Assembly (NCBI RefSeq): GCF_900105455.1 | Contig: NZ_FNSF01000005.1 | Location: 434,001-498,000 of the forward strand | Origin: Tenacibaculum sp. MAR_2009_124 | Lineage (GTDB): Bacteria; Bacteroidota; Bacteroidia; Flavobacteriales; Flavobacteriaceae | Direction of reading: 5' to 3' | Length of the DNA: 64,000 bases | Shown: positions 26,496-36,496 of the stretch, in pieces | Position numbering within the stretch: the first letter of the stretch is position 1 | Layout: each line of letters opens with the position of its first letter | Program-made: the position numbers and the translations under genes | The notes under the pieces: generated by a model | Seen by the model: only the letters and a program-made list of their open reading frames with translations | Database searches by the model: none | What the model was told of the DNA's origin: nothing

Positions 26496-29258
26496 TTAAA
26501 ATCTTAGATAGACATTCATAAAATAAGTTGTTCCTCTTCCCTGCCAATATTTGTTTCCAAAAATAGGTTTTGATAAATCTTCATCGGCTTTAGAGGTTCT
26601 GTAATTGGCATTTCTACCTTGTTCAAAACCTCCAGATATATATTCTTTATTAAATAAATTATTAATGCTAGCGAAAAAACCCACATAATAATTTCCTATT
26701 CTCCAAGATTTACCTCCCACCGCATTCACGATCAAATAGCTATCAAATTCTTCTTGAGCCAAAAGTCTTTTCGCAATTATTGGATCGTATTCAAAAAACT
26801 CAACACCATCAGCATCTATAACAAAGTTTTCCGTTCTTTTTAAAGGAGCTATATCTACAAAAGTGTCATCTAAATAGTTTACAGTAGCACCTAGCCACCA
26901 ATAGTCAGGATCTCGATATTCAAAACCAATAGAATACGCCTTTTGAGGACCTGATGCAATACGGTAATTTTTTAAATATGCGACTTGAGCTGATTGAAGT
27001 CTTTCAGGTAAAGGAGCATCTGAAGTAAGATAAATTAAGGGATTGTTCTGATAAGTATATTGACCTATATTGGCCGCTCCTTTTAACTTAGTTGATGGAG
27101 TTAACTGTAAATCAACTCCTATCTCAAGTCCAAAATGTCTTTTCTCAATTCCAGTAAGCACTTCCTGAACAAATGCAGCATTATCTCCTCCAATACCATC
27201 TGCGAAAAAAAAACCGATTTCAGTAGCATCTTTAATACCTATAAAATATCCAGTAAGTTTCGTTTGTAACAAAGGAGAACGAAAAATATAACTAGTATCA
27301 AAAGACAGCATCTTTTCACTACTCAAGCTATTTACAGTTTCATTGTTTTCTCTTGGATTTGAAAATGTATTTCTCAATGTTGGAGCCTTCGTAATATAAC
27401 CTCCGTTAACATCTACTAAATGACCTCCTAAAAACTTAGAGGTAAATCCAGTTTTTATACTAAAATTAGTGAACCCCATTTTTTCAGACTCTCCAAAAGA
27501 GTTATCGACATAACTTCCATTCTGGTATAGTCCTTCTCTCTGATGATTAGATTTTGACACATTCCCAGCAATATAAAAATCAACTTTCTTGTATGTAAAT
27601 TGCCCTTGTAAAAAAGCGCTATACATACTTGAATTGAATATATAATTATAACCGAAGCGATCTCCCGTTGTAACTAGTCTATTTGGATTCCTTACATCAT
27701 TTTGTTTGGATGTTAAATCATCTCCAAAAGTATCGATATCTAAAAAACCGTCCCCTCCAAGTAAATCAATAACATTTGCAAAATTCTCAGACTTCACTTG
27801 CCTAAATTGTACTTTACCATTCAATGTGATATTGTTATTTAATTGGCTTGAAAAAATCGTGTTTATCGAAAACTGATCTTCATCATTTCTATCTTCATAT
27901 AAGATATATTTCGAATTTGTACTTTCTATTCCTGTCAAGTTCTGACGTATCATCTCATCCCAATTCCATTGTCCATTATCTAAGAATTCTTGCAACAAAT
28001 CGTACTCCATTCCGGTGCCATTTCTCAAAGCAAAACTTGGTAACTTCTGATAGTATGTTGGGTCTGGATTTGAGCCTCCACCAATAGGCCATCCATTTAC
28101 CAACCTAGTCCCATTAAAATTTATACGACTATTACCTATTCTACCTATTTGATAAGAAAAGTTGGTATTCAATCTTGTATTCTCAGACACACTCCAATAA
28201 TGATTCAACATGATTATAGGCTCAAACAAATCTTTTACTCTAGAGTTTCTTACTTTACCATTTTGAAAACCCCAATACGGATTGTATTTACTACCTTTTA
28301 AATCAAATACCTCTTGAGTATTCGGAGCAGACTTCCCTCTTTTATTAGCAGCTGCAATTAAAGATGCATTGATACTGTGACGATCATTAATTACTTTTTC
28401 TACAGATAAAAACATAGAATTCGCGTCGTAAAATGTCCCATTTACATAGCCTTCATTTCCCGCTCTTCTGCCTCCAGAAATTGCAAAAGCCCATCCATTT
28501 TTAGACAAACCTGAAGTATATGTTCCTATTACTCGATGTACATAACTTCTATTTGAAGAGGCATAAGAAATTCGAATTCCTTTTGAATATTCTGATGCTC
28601 TCGTATTAATGTTTGTAGTTCCTAGAGCACCTCCAAAATCATAACTAGAAGGAGTTAATCCACTTGTAAATTCTTGATTTCGCATGACATCGTTTAAACC
28701 ACCCCAATTACTCCATTGAGGTCTTCCGTTGTAAAACTTATTCATTTCGACTCCATTAATCAATACTTTGCCATTTTCCGAGTCTAATCCTCTTACTCTA
28801 AAAAAAGACGAACCCCATTCAAAGGCTGCTGTTCTTAAATATAAATCTTCCGATGACTGCAATAAACCAGTAATATTATCTGCAATACTAGTATCATCAT
28901 TAAGTTCATCGTCGGCAATTGTTATAATACTTAAATCTTGATCTTCTGAAATATCTTCGTATAATAAAATAATACCGAGATCAATAGTTTCTCCTAAAAA
29001 CTGTACTGGATAATTTTGAGTTTCATATCCTTGAAGCGCGACGGTTATGTCATAGTTTCCGTTTGGAATTTTTTCTAAGATAAAACTACCATCACTTTTT
29101 GTTGTCCGACTTAAGTTTAGCTCTTTGATACCAACGAAAACTTCTTGCAGAGGCTCTTCCGAATTCTCCTTTAAGACAATTCCTTTTAAAACGTTTTGAG
29201 ATTTTACAGATACGCAGACACAAAACAACATGACAACCGTTGTCCTAAAATTTTTCAT
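26496..29258 (-). CDS. TonB-dependent receptor with carboxypeptidase-like N-terminal domain
   Basis: A 920-residue outer-membrane receptor. A signal peptide (to about 20) precedes a CarboxypepD_reg domain (about 22-100: VLKGIVLKENSEEPLQEV, SFILEKIPNGNYDITV). A plug follows (about 115-235: WGSSFFRVRGLDSENGKVL, INGVEMNKFYNGRPQWSNW). The barrel has repeated aromatic strand ends and finishes TTYFMNVYLRF. It transports a ligand using TonB energy. Its partner is the DUF5689 lipoprotein, and it is divergent from a secreted endonuclease/phosphatase. That context suggests import of products made by the secreted enzyme, such as nucleotides or phosphate; this is inference. Confidence 0.92.
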   Translation of the reverse strand: MKNFRTTVVMLFCVCVSVKSQNVLKGIVLKENSEEPLQEVFVGIKELNLSRTTKSDGSFILEKIPNGNYDITVALQGYETQNYPVQFLGETIDLGIILLYEDISEDQDLSIITIADDELNDDTSIADNITGLLQSSEDLYLRTAAFEWGSSFFRVRGLDSENGKVLINGVEMNKFYNGRPQWSNWGGLNDVMRNQEFTSGLTPSSYDFGGALGTTNINTRASEYSKGIRISYASSNRSYVHRVIGTYTSGLSKNGWAFAISGGRRAGNEGYVNGTFYDANSMFLSVEKVINDRHSINASLIAAANKRGKSAPNTQEVFDLKGSKYNPYWGFQNGKVRNSRVKDLFEPIIMLNHYWSVSENTRLNTNFSYQIGRIGNSRINFNGTRLVNGWPIGGGSNPDPTYYQKLPSFALRNGTGMEYDLLQEFLDNGQWNWDEMIRQNLTGIESTNSKYILYEDRNDEDQFSINTIFSSQLNNNITLNGKVQFRQVKSENFANVIDLLGGDGFLDIDTFGDDLTSKQNDVRNPNRLVTTGDRFGYNYIFNSSMYSAFLQGQFTYKKVDFYIAGNVSKSNHQREGLYQNGSYVDNSFGESEKMGFTNFSIKTGFTSKFLGGHLVDVNGGYITKAPTLRNTFSNPRENNETVNSLSSEKMLSFDTSYIFRSPLLQTKLTGYFIGIKDATEIGFFFADGIGGDNAAFVQEVLTGIEKRHFGLEIGVDLQLTPSTKLKGAANIGQYTYQNNPLIYLTSDAPLPERLQSAQVAYLKNYRIASGPQKAYSIGFEYRDPDYWWLGATVNYLDDTFVDIAPLKRTENFVIDADGVEFFEYDPIIAKRLLAQEEFDSYLIVNAVGGKSWRIGNYYVGFFASINNLFNKEYISGGFEQGRNANYRTSKADEDLSKPIFGNKYWQGRGTTYFMNVYLRF

Positions 29259-29392
29259 AGCAATTAAATATTTTAGTTAAGTTCTCTAAATGAGAATTCT
29301 AAATTACAAAAAAATAAATAAACCACTCAAAATCAAGAGATTTACAAAGGGATTTACTTTTTTATCTTATTTTTAGCCGAAATTTCAATTCT

Positions 29393-30439
29393 ATGAAAAA
29401 AAATGTAATTCTTACTATTTTAAGTTTTTCTCTCGCATTTTGCTACGCCCAGAAAAGTAAAACATATAAGATCAGGACCATTGCTTTTTACAATTTAGAA
29501 AACTTATTCGATCCCTATGATGACCCTAACAAAGACGATGAAAAAAGTCCTATTATGGAAATTAAAAGCGATCGAGAAAGAGTATATCAAGATAAACTTA
29601 ATAAGTTAGGAGAGGTAATTTCGCAGATTGGTATTGAAAAAACTCAAACCAGTCCCGCTATTTTAGGTGTTTCAGAAATAGAAAATAAAAAAGTTCTTGA
29701 AGATTTAGTTGCTTCGGAAAAATTAAAGGACAAACATTATGGGATAATCCATTTTGATTCACCTGATAAACGAGGTATTGATGTTGCCTTACTTTATCAA
29801 CAAAAGTATTTCAAACCCGTTCACTACGAAATCTTTAATCCAAACATTTATTACAATAATAAAAAAATATATACAAGAGACATACTTTTAGTTTCAGGTT
29901 ATTTAGATGATGAATTAATTCATGTTATTGTGAACCATTGGCCTTCTAGAAGAGGAGGTGCTGAAAAGACAAATCCTTCAAGAGAAAAAGCAGCCTATAA
30001 AGTTAGTCAGATTATTGAGAAAATTAAGTTAAATGATCACAACCCAAAAGTTTTAATTTTAGGCGACTTTAATGACGACCCTACAAATTCAAGTTTTAAA
30101 AGTGTATTAAAAACAAAATCTAAGAAAAAAAATGTGTCGGAAGGAGATATTTACAACCCCTACGAAGATATGTTTCGCAGGGGTTTTAGTACATTAGGTT
30201 ATAGAGGTAAATTTAATCTTTTCGATCAAATAATGTTCACTTCTCCTATTTTAAATCGGGGGAATAAAGATTTTTCAAACTTTAAAATGTATAAATCTGG
30301 TGTTTTCAATAAGACATTTTTAACTCAAAAAACGGGAAAATTTAAGGGGTATCCATTTAGGAGTTTTTCTTACGGGAAATATACGGGAGGATATAGTGAT
30401 CATTATCCAGTCTATTTATACCTAATTAAAGAAAATTAG
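29393..30439 (+). CDS. Secreted endonuclease/exonuclease/phosphatase family protein
   Basis: A 348-residue exported protein (signal MKKNVILTILSFSLAFCYAQ). EEP-fold motifs appear in order: AFYNLENLFD (Asn), ILGVSEIENKKVLEDL (catalytic Glu), RGIDVALLYQ, VNHWPSRRGG (His), LILGDFNDDP (Asp/Asn) and a final GGYSDHYPVYL (Asp-His). The family cleaves phosphodiesters in nucleic acids or phosphomonoesters. The divergent TonB receptor/DUF5689 pair suggests a shared job in extracellular nucleic-acid or phosphate-ester use. It is convergent, with a 16-bp gap, with the next gene. Confidence 0.88.
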   Translation: MKKNVILTILSFSLAFCYAQKSKTYKIRTIAFYNLENLFDPYDDPNKDDEKSPIMEIKSDRERVYQDKLNKLGEVISQIGIEKTQTSPAILGVSEIENKKVLEDLVASEKLKDKHYGIIHFDSPDKRGIDVALLYQQKYFKPVHYEIFNPNIYYNNKKIYTRDILLVSGYLDDELIHVIVNHWPSRRGGAEKTNPSREKAAYKVSQIIEKIKLNDHNPKVLILGDFNDDPTNSSFKSVLKTKSKKKNVSEGDIYNPYEDMFRRGFSTLGYRGKFNLFDQIMFTSPILNRGNKDFSNFKMYKSGVFNKTFLTQKTGKFKGYPFRSFSYGKYTGGYSDHYPVYLYLIKEN

Positions 30440-30455
30440 AAACTCATTAAATTTC

Positions 30456-30806
30456 TTAGTTTTTACATAAATCGTTGAGATAATTGTTCATTCTAATTTG
30501 AAACAACGTTCCTCTTAATAAATCTTCGATCTGAGAAAGTTCAGACGCTGTTACTGCCATACTCACCTTATCAGAAGGTGTTTGTAACAAAAGCGATCTA
30601 CATGCGCCAGAGGCCTCACAAGAAGCACATGACCTTTGAACTTTAGCATCACAAATTTTATCTATAAATAATTCAATTTCTTCAGTGGTTAAATGAAAAC
30701 CCGTATCTCTAAATATAATTTGAGTTAGGTTAGATCGGACTTCCTTCCATCGAAAAGAAATACCGATATCATTATTGTATATTTTATAAATACCGTCCAT
30801 AATCAA
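30456..30806 (-). CDS. Small conserved-looking protein with Cys cluster
   Basis: A 116-residue soluble protein of unknown function. The middle holds a cysteine cluster in RSCASCEASGACRSLLL, with Cys spaced C-x2-C-x5-C plus an earlier CDAK, which could bind metal or form disulphides. The C-terminus is helical. A perfect minus-strand -7 box TATATTTG (30827-30820) lies just upstream, so it may be transcribed separately from recJ. The start could be MIMDG or the third residue. I do not recognise a family. Confidence 0.6.
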   Translation of the reverse strand: MIMDGIYKIYNNDIGISFRWKEVRSNLTQIIFRDTGFHLTTEEIELFIDKICDAKVQRSCASCEASGACRSLLLQTPSDKVSMAVTASELSQIEDLLRGTLFQIRMNNYLNDLCKN

Positions 30807-30853
30807 TTTAATAGTCGGACAAATATAATTTATTTAGACCAATTCTAAATAAA

Positions 30854-32539
30854 TTATTTCAAATCTTTTACTATTAATTGTATTGAGGTTACCCCATTCC
30901 AAGTATTTTCATCTAAACAATAAGCAATATCAAAACCATTCTCTATTAAGTTTATCTTCTTTCCTAAACTAAAGCCTATCGCCCCGTAAGTTCTTCTATC
31001 AGCTCCGTAAATAACATTAAGCTTCAAGTGACTCTTATCACTTCCCACTTGCTTTCCGTATCCATTATCTCTAACACTTGAGCTATAAAACACTGGTTTC
31101 ATATTCTGAGGGCCAAAAGGAGCCATTTGCTGTAAAATTCTGTAAAACTTAGGGCTTATCGAACATAAATCTAATTCAGCATCAATACCTATTTCTGGAA
31201 CTAATAAATCCTTTGAAATAGATGCGGCAACAACCTCCTCAAATTTTCTTTTGAAATTATCGTATTGTTCTGGTAAAATAGTTAATCCTGCCGCGTATTT
31301 GTGTCCTCCAAATTGAACCAAAAACTCAGAACAAGCTTCTATAGCATTGTACACATCAAACCCTTTCACTGATCTTGCCGATGCAGCCAGTTTATCACCG
31401 CTTTTCGTAAATACAATCGTTGGCCTATAAAATGTTTCGATTAACCTTGAAGCTACAATTCCGATAACACCTTTATGCCAATTTTCATCATATACAACGG
31501 TCGTGAATTTTTCTTCTTCGTTGTTATCCTCTATCTGAACTAATGCCTCTTGTGTAATTGCTGCATCAAGTTCTTTTCGATCCGAATTAAACTTTTCAAT
31601 ATTGGAGGCTTCTTCTTTTGCTGTTTCAAAATCTAGTTCAGTTAATAAACTCACCGCAAAATTCCCATGTTTTATTCTTCCAGCTGCATTAATACGAGGT
31701 GCTATAACGAACACAACATCGGTTACAGTTAGCTCACTTTTCTCTAGTTGATGAATAATTGCTTTTATTCCATTTCTTGGTGCGGTATTAATAACCTGAA
31801 GTCCGAAATAAGCCAATACTCTATTTTCACCAGTAATAGGAACAATATCAGCAGCCACAGCCGTAGCTACTAAATCTAAATAAGGAATTAAGTTATCAAT
31901 TACTCCGTCATTTCGATATTCTAATGCTTCTATTAATTTAAAGCCAACTCCACAGCCACATAATTCTTTATAAGGATACTCGCAATCAACCTGTTTCGGG
32001 TTTAAAATTGCCACAGCCTCAGGAACTTTTTCTCCAGGTTTATGATGATCACAAATAATAAAATCAACATTTCTCTCTTTGGCATACTCAACTTTATCAA
32101 TAGCCTTAATTCCGCAATCAAGTGCAATGATTAATTGAAACCCATTATCAACAGCAAAATCGACACCTTGAAAAGAAACTCCGTACCCTTCTTTATATCG
32201 ATCAGGGATGTATGTAGCCACCTTTGAGTATCTTTCCATAAGATACGAATACATTAGTGAAACTGCGGTAGTTCCGTCGACATCGTAATCGCCGTACACT
32301 AATATTTTCTCTTCGTCTTCTATTGCTTTTTCAATTCTCTGCACCGCCAAATTCATGTCCTTCATTAAAAAAGGATCATGTAAATCATCGAGTGAAGGGC
32401 GAAAAAAACTCTTCGCTTCATCGAATGTTTTAATACCTCTTTGTACTAATAACTTCGATAACACTCTATCTATTCCAAGTTCTTCAGCTAATTTTTCAAC
32501 CTCTTTTTCATTAGGTTCTGGTTTAAATGTCCATCGCAT
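30854..32539 (-). CDS. recJ: Single-stranded-DNA-specific exonuclease RecJ
   Basis: A 561-residue DHH-family 5'-3' exonuclease for recombination and mismatch repair. Motifs seen: GDYDVDGTTAVSLM (about 81-94), DCGIKA, ICDHHKPGE (DHH), CGCGVGFKLIEA, INAAGRIKHG, the DHHA1 region with GVIGIVASRL and GGHKYAAGL, and the OB-fold end. Length is normal. The stop codon lies at the base of a perfect 13-bp AT-rich hairpin (30826-30856). It is five bases downstream of the OsmC-like gene, so they form one operon. Confidence 0.95.
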   Translation of the reverse strand: MRWTFKPEPNEKEVEKLAEELGIDRVLSKLLVQRGIKTFDEAKSFFRPSLDDLHDPFLMKDMNLAVQRIEKAIEDEEKILVYGDYDVDGTTAVSLMYSYLMERYSKVATYIPDRYKEGYGVSFQGVDFAVDNGFQLIIALDCGIKAIDKVEYAKERNVDFIICDHHKPGEKVPEAVAILNPKQVDCEYPYKELCGCGVGFKLIEALEYRNDGVIDNLIPYLDLVATAVAADIVPITGENRVLAYFGLQVINTAPRNGIKAIIHQLEKSELTVTDVVFVIAPRINAAGRIKHGNFAVSLLTELDFETAKEEASNIEKFNSDRKELDAAITQEALVQIEDNNEEEKFTTVVYDENWHKGVIGIVASRLIETFYRPTIVFTKSGDKLAASARSVKGFDVYNAIEACSEFLVQFGGHKYAAGLTILPEQYDNFKRKFEEVVAASISKDLLVPEIGIDAELDLCSISPKFYRILQQMAPFGPQNMKPVFYSSSVRDNGYGKQVGSDKSHLKLNVIYGADRRTYGAIGFSLGKKINLIENGFDIAYCLDENTWNGVTSIQLIVKDLK

Positions 32540-32544
32540 GCAAT

Positions 32545-32970
32545 TTATTTTTTATGAAAATGTATATCAATCTTAACGTCAGCAAATTTTTTAAACATTT
32601 CCATCACTCCACAATATTTTTCTACAGACAAATTTACCGCTTTTTCAATTTTATCTTCCTTTAACTCACTTCCTGTAAAATGGTAGTCTACCCAAACTGT
32701 ATGATAATACTTAGGGTGTTCTTCTGTTAATTCTCCTTTTACAATCATTTTAAAATCGTCAACTTCCGCTCTCATTTTCTTTAAAAGTGCTACAATATCT
32801 AAACCAGAACATCCTGCTAAAGACGAAAGCATCATTGCTTTCGGTGCTAAGCCAGAGGCATCTCCTCCATTTTCTTCAGTGGTATCAATAACAACACTGT
32901 GTCCCAAAGGGTTATCCGTCTCAAACGCCATTTTCTCTTTCCAAGTAGTAGTAACCGTATGCTGTGCCAT
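32545..32970 (-). CDS. OsmC/Ohr family peroxidase-like protein
   Basis: A 141-residue OsmC-fold protein. The peroxidatic Cys sits in LSSLAGCSGLDIVALLKK (about 49-66). A second, resolving Cys is in EKYCGVMEMFKK, and HFTGSEL and HPKYYHTVWV are strands of the fold. Members reduce organic hydroperoxides. It is co-transcribed with recJ (5-bp gap), linking oxidative stress defence with DNA repair. The divergent AhpD-like gene starts 125 bp away. A minus-strand box TAAGTTTG (33056-33049) is a candidate promoter. Confidence 0.88.
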   Translation of the reverse strand: MAQHTVTTTWKEKMAFETDNPLGHSVVIDTTEENGGDASGLAPKAMMLSSLAGCSGLDIVALLKKMRAEVDDFKMIVKGELTEEHPKYYHTVWVDYHFTGSELKEDKIEKAVNLSVEKYCGVMEMFKKFADVKIDIHFHKK

Positions 32971-33095
32971 AATATTTTATTTTTGCTGTTTACGTAATTT
33001 TATATGATATTTACCGACTTTGCTTTGTGTTTACAAAGTTTTACAAAACAAACTTACAGTAAAAAAATATCAATAAAAATTAAAAAGTATAGACT

Positions 33096-33686
33096 ATGCC
33101 GTTAGTAAACCCTTTACCAGCAAATCATGATCTGGAAACAAAAGAACTAGCTGATTTTTTTAATGAAACATTAGGTTTTTGTCCGAATTCAGTATTAACA
33201 ATGCAACATAGACCCTTAATTTCAAAAGCTTTTATCAATTTGAACAAAGCTGTAATGAAAAATGAAGGAAAAGTTACTTCAGCTTTAAAAAGAATGATTG
33301 CTTGGGTTTCAAGTAATGCCACAGGTTGTAGGTATTGCCAAGCACATGCTATTAGAGCCGCTGAGCGATATGGGGCAGAACAAGAACAATTAGATAATAT
33401 TTGGGAGTACAAAACTCATCCAGCATTTAGTGATGCTGAAAGAGCTGCTTTGGATTTTTCTTTGGCAGCCAGCCAGGTTCCAAATATGGTTGATGAAAAA
33501 ATAAATGATGAGCTTCACAAATATTGGACGGAAGGAGAGATTGTGGAAATGCTTGGAGTAATATCTTTATTTGGTTATTTAAATCGTTGGAATGACTCTA
33601 TGGGTACTAGTATTGAGGATGATGCAGTTAAAAGTGGAGAAAAATACCTAGAAAAAAACGGTTGGAATAAAGGTAAGCATTTATAA
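33096..33686 (+). CDS. Carboxymuconolactone decarboxylase/AhpD-like protein
   Basis: A 196-residue, all-helical AhpD-like protein. The redox motif CRYCQAHAIRAAERYG (about 76-91) gives the Cys-x2-Cys-x3-His signature of alkyl-hydroperoxidase D-like enzymes. The second half (DAERAALDFSLAASQVPNMV and EIVEMLGVISLFGYLNRW) matches the peroxidase-related subfamily. Its divergence from an OsmC-like gene supports a shared response to peroxides. It is single-gene, with its own terminator at 33712-33741. Confidence 0.85.
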   Translation: MPLVNPLPANHDLETKELADFFNETLGFCPNSVLTMQHRPLISKAFINLNKAVMKNEGKVTSALKRMIAWVSSNATGCRYCQAHAIRAAERYGAEQEQLDNIWEYKTHPAFSDAERAALDFSLAASQVPNMVDEKINDELHKYWTEGEIVEMLGVISLFGYLNRWNDSMGTSIEDDAVKSGEKYLEKNGWNKGKHL

Positions 33687-33711
33687 TTTTTTTATATCTT
33701 AGAGCAAAACA

Positions 33712-33741
33712 AAAGTCTTCTCTCTGCATAGAGAAGACTTT
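33712..33741 (+). terminator. Intrinsic terminator of the AhpD-like gene
   Basis: AAAGTCTTCTCT / AGAGAAGACTTT, a twelve-pair stem with a CTGCAT loop, followed by TCTTTT. Confidence 0.85.
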
Positions 33742-33825
33742 CTTTTAACCTTAAATAGATGTCCCCCCACAGTTCACCTAAACTAAGTCTTAGAACAAAT
33801 TAAAAAAGATTTAGACAATAGGTGG

Positions 33826-33860
33826 TTGCGAATAATGCAAAATCGATAAAACTATTTTTG
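33826..33860 (+). promoter_or_regulatory. Predicted promoter of the HTH regulator
   Basis: TATTTTTG (33853-33860) is a perfect -7 box. A TTG at 33826-33828 lies 24 bp upstream, slightly long for the -33 element. The leader would be about 30 nt. Confidence 0.5.
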
Positions 33861-33897
33861 CATTTTTTAAGTTGGACAACACTATTTAAGAGACATT

Positions 33898-34905
33898 ATG
33901 GGTATAGAAAAAGATAAACTCTTTAACGTTATTAAGCAAAAGTTGCCTAAAAACGTGCTTTTTACAGAGGAAATCGCGGATGTATTGGATGTGAGTTATG
34001 ATGCTTCTTACAGAAGGATTAAAGGAAGGACTTCGTTAACTTTTAAGGAAGCCGTTAAATTAGCAAGGCACTACAAAATATCATTAAACGAATTGTATGA
34101 ATTGCCTTCGGACAATTCTTTGTTAATTAATAAGAATAAGTTTCAAGATAATATCGATGGTCTTATTCACTTTTACAAAGAACTTTCTTATTACACTAAA
34201 ACATTTCATTCAACAGATAGAACTCAAGTAGTTTATTCTGCCAAAGACATCCCTTTTTACCATGTAAAAACAACTAATCTTTATTGGAAGTTTAGAATTT
34301 ATGTACATTTAAATTTTTCACAAAATAATTCAGTTAATAACAAGGTTTCGTTTTACAACTTTAACCCGAAATTTGCTGCCATTGAGGAAGCTAATAATTT
34401 TAGGGAAACATTTAAGTTAACAGACATTGTTGATATTTGGAGTGATACTACTATTGATAGTTCGCTTTACCAAATATTTTACTTTTTCCGCACAAAAACA
34501 TTAAGGAAAGAGGAAGCTTTATTATTGTGTGATGAAATTAATTCAATTATTAAAGAAATTGAATACAATGTTACCAATGAAAATTCGGACAACTTACCAA
34601 GTAAGAAAAAATTTAGATATACACTTTACTACAGTAAATTATTGAATTTAAATCATACGATTTTCTTTAAAAATGAAGTAAAAAAAGGTGTTTTGATGCC
34701 TTATGGCTCCTTTTCTCACATAAAAATTGAAGATTCCAATATATGTGATGAAATGGATGTGTATTTGCAAAAGCAATTACAATTAGCGAAAAAAATATCT
34801 GTTGATACTGAAATCGACAGGAAAGTCTTTTTTACAACAATGTATGAAAAGATTGATCAATTAAGAAATGAGATTAATTCGAAAATTCTTATTTCATTCT
34901 TATAA
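33898..34905 (+). CDS. HTH-domain regulator of unknown target
   Basis: A 335-residue protein whose N-terminal ~65 residues form a Cro/C1- or BetR-like helix-turn-helix: TEEIADVLDVSYDASYRRI, then TFKEAVKLARHYKISLNEL. The remaining 270 residues are helical with many Tyr, Phe and Asn and no recognised domain. A large C-terminal part like this is common in flavobacterial regulators that bind an unknown signal. It stands alone with its own promoter and a shared terminator with mscL. I cannot name its target. Confidence 0.7.
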   Translation: MGIEKDKLFNVIKQKLPKNVLFTEEIADVLDVSYDASYRRIKGRTSLTFKEAVKLARHYKISLNELYELPSDNSLLINKNKFQDNIDGLIHFYKELSYYTKTFHSTDRTQVVYSAKDIPFYHVKTTNLYWKFRIYVHLNFSQNNSVNNKVSFYNFNPKFAAIEEANNFRETFKLTDIVDIWSDTTIDSSLYQIFYFFRTKTLRKEEALLLCDEINSIIKEIEYNVTNENSDNLPSKKKFRYTLYYSKLLNLNHTIFFKNEVKKGVLMPYGSFSHIKIEDSNICDEMDVYLQKQLQLAKKISVDTEIDRKVFFTTMYEKIDQLRNEINSKILISFL

Positions 34906-34907
34906 AA

Positions 34908-34937
34908 AAAAGCCTTGAGGAATTCCTCAAGGCTTTT
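34908..34937. terminator. Bidirectional terminator (HTH gene / mscL)
   Basis: A perfect 30-bp palindrome centred between 34922 and 34923, with arm AAAAGCCTTGAGGAA, A runs on the left and T runs on the right. It serves both convergent genes. Confidence 0.9.
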
Positions 34938-34943
34938 AACTAA

Positions 34944-35351
34944 TTATTTTTTTAATAAATCTCTTATCTCCACAAGAAGTTCTTCTTGACTTGGGCCTTT
35001 TGGCGCTTCTGGAGCAGGTTCTTCTTTTTTCTTCATTTTATTGATTCCTTTTACAACCATAAACATTACAAAAGCAACAATAATGAAGTCAATGACATAG
35101 GTGAAAAACTCTCCATAGAGCATTGCTACTTCGCCAACTACTTCTCCGGCGTCATTTGCTTGACCTTCCTTTAAAATTAGTTTTAGGTCTTTAAAATTGG
35201 CATTAAATAACAACCCGATTAAAGGAGAAATAATTCCTCCAGTAAAAGATGTTACAACTTGTTTAAAAGCAGCTCCCATAACGAAACCAACTGCAATATC
35301 AACCAAGTTACCTTTCATCGCAAAGTCTTTAAACTCTTTGAGCATTCCCAT
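34944..35351 (-). CDS. mscL: Large-conductance mechanosensitive channel MscL
   Basis: A 135-residue inner-membrane channel that opens under membrane tension to relieve hypo-osmotic shock. N-terminal MLKEFKDFAMKGNLVDIAVG leads into TM1 (GFVMGAAFKQVVTSFTGGII). TM2 is YVIDFIIVAFVMFMVVKGIN, and the C-terminal helix SQEELLVEIRDLLKK forms the cytoplasmic bundle. Length is normal and no key residue is missing. Confidence 0.95.
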   Translation of the reverse strand: MGMLKEFKDFAMKGNLVDIAVGFVMGAAFKQVVTSFTGGIISPLIGLLFNANFKDLKLILKEGQANDAGEVVGEVAMLYGEFFTYVIDFIIVAFVMFMVVKGINKMKKKEEPAPEAPKGPSQEELLVEIRDLLKK

Positions 35352-35395
35352 ATTTTATGATTTTACTGTTAAATTTATTTAAATGTATAAAAAAA

Positions 35396-36496
35396 TTAGT
35401 GTTTCACCAACCTTTTAATTCTTTGAGACATAGCTGTTAAAACTTCATAAGGTATCGTTTCGCATTTATTAGAAATAAATTCAATATGCTGTTGATGATT
35501 AAACAGTATTACTTCATCACCTTCACTACAATCTATCTTCGTAACATCTACCATAATCATATCCATACAAACATTTCCAATAATCGGCGCGACCTGATTA
35601 TTGATGATTACAAATCCATTCTTATTTCCGAGTTTTCTTGAAATACCATCTGCATGTCCAATAGGAATTGTTGCACTTCGTGTAGGTTGGCTTGCCACGA
35701 AAGCCCTATTATATCCAACAGTTTCTCCTGGTTGGATAATATGTATTTGTGAGATTATAGATTTTAAGCTATGGGTATTTTTCAACTTTGCGGTTTCTTC
35801 TGGAGTATTTCCAAATCCATACAAACCAATACCAAGGCGAACCATATCAAATTGTGCCTTCGAATAATTTACAATACCTGAAGTATTCAATATATGAATC
35901 ATTGGCTCATATCCTAAATGCGTATAAATCTCCTTTACAATATAGGCGAAGTTGTTAATTTGACCAACGGTAAACTCTTGTTCATTTAAATCTTCACTTG
36001 CCGCCAAATGAGAGAAAACAGATTGAACTTTCACATTATTCGACTGCTTTAACTCGGCCAAAATTGTTGGAATATCAGAATGCCAAAAGCCTAATCTATT
36101 AAGACCTGTATTAAACTTAATATGAACTGGATAATTCATTAAAGGTTGTTCATCCGCAAGTTTTAAAAATGCATCAAATATTTTAAAGTTGTATAAGTTC
36201 GGCTCTAAATAATATTTTACTATTAATTCTAAATTCTGAATTTGCGGATGTAAAACTAAAATAGGTGTTTTAATTCCTGCTTCACGCAATGCAACCCCTT
36301 CATGCGAATAAGCCACAGCAAAATAATCAACTTGGTCTTGCACTATTTTCGCAATTTCAACGGCTTCACTTCCATATCCAAAAGCTTTTACAACAGCCAA
36401 CATTTTTGTTGATGGGTTGAGTTTTTGTTTGAAATAATTTAGATTGTGCAAAACTGCGTTTGCATCTATTTCCAACACGGTAACATGATTATTCAT
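35396..36496 (-). CDS. alr: Alanine racemase
   Basis: A 366-residue PLP enzyme that makes D-alanine for peptidoglycan. The PLP Lys lies in [17 protein letters not shown] (about 33-49), with Phe-Gly where most relatives have Asn-Ala. Other hallmarks are [42 protein letters not shown] and the catalytic Tyr region [12 protein letters not shown]. The end [14 protein letters not shown] is typical. It overlaps tdk by 8 bp, so the two are an operon. Confidence 0.95.
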   Translation of the reverse strand: MNNHVTVLEIDANAVLHNLNYFKQKLNPSTKMLAVVKAFGYGSEAVEIAKIVQDQVDYFAVAYSHEGVALREAGIKTPILVLHPQIQNLELIVKYYLEPNLYNFKIFDAFLKLADEQPLMNYPVHIKFNTGLNRLGFWHSDIPTILAELKQSNNVKVQSVFSHLAASEDLNEQEFTVGQINNFAYIVKEIYTHLGYEPMIHILNTSGIVNYSKAQFDMVRLGIGLYGFGNTPEETAKLKNTHSLKSIISQIHIIQPGETVGYNRAFVASQPTRSATIPIGHADGISRKLGNKNGFVIINNQVAPIIGNVCMDMIMVDVTKIDCSEGDEVILFNHQQHIEFISNKCETIPYEVLTAMSQRIKRLVKH

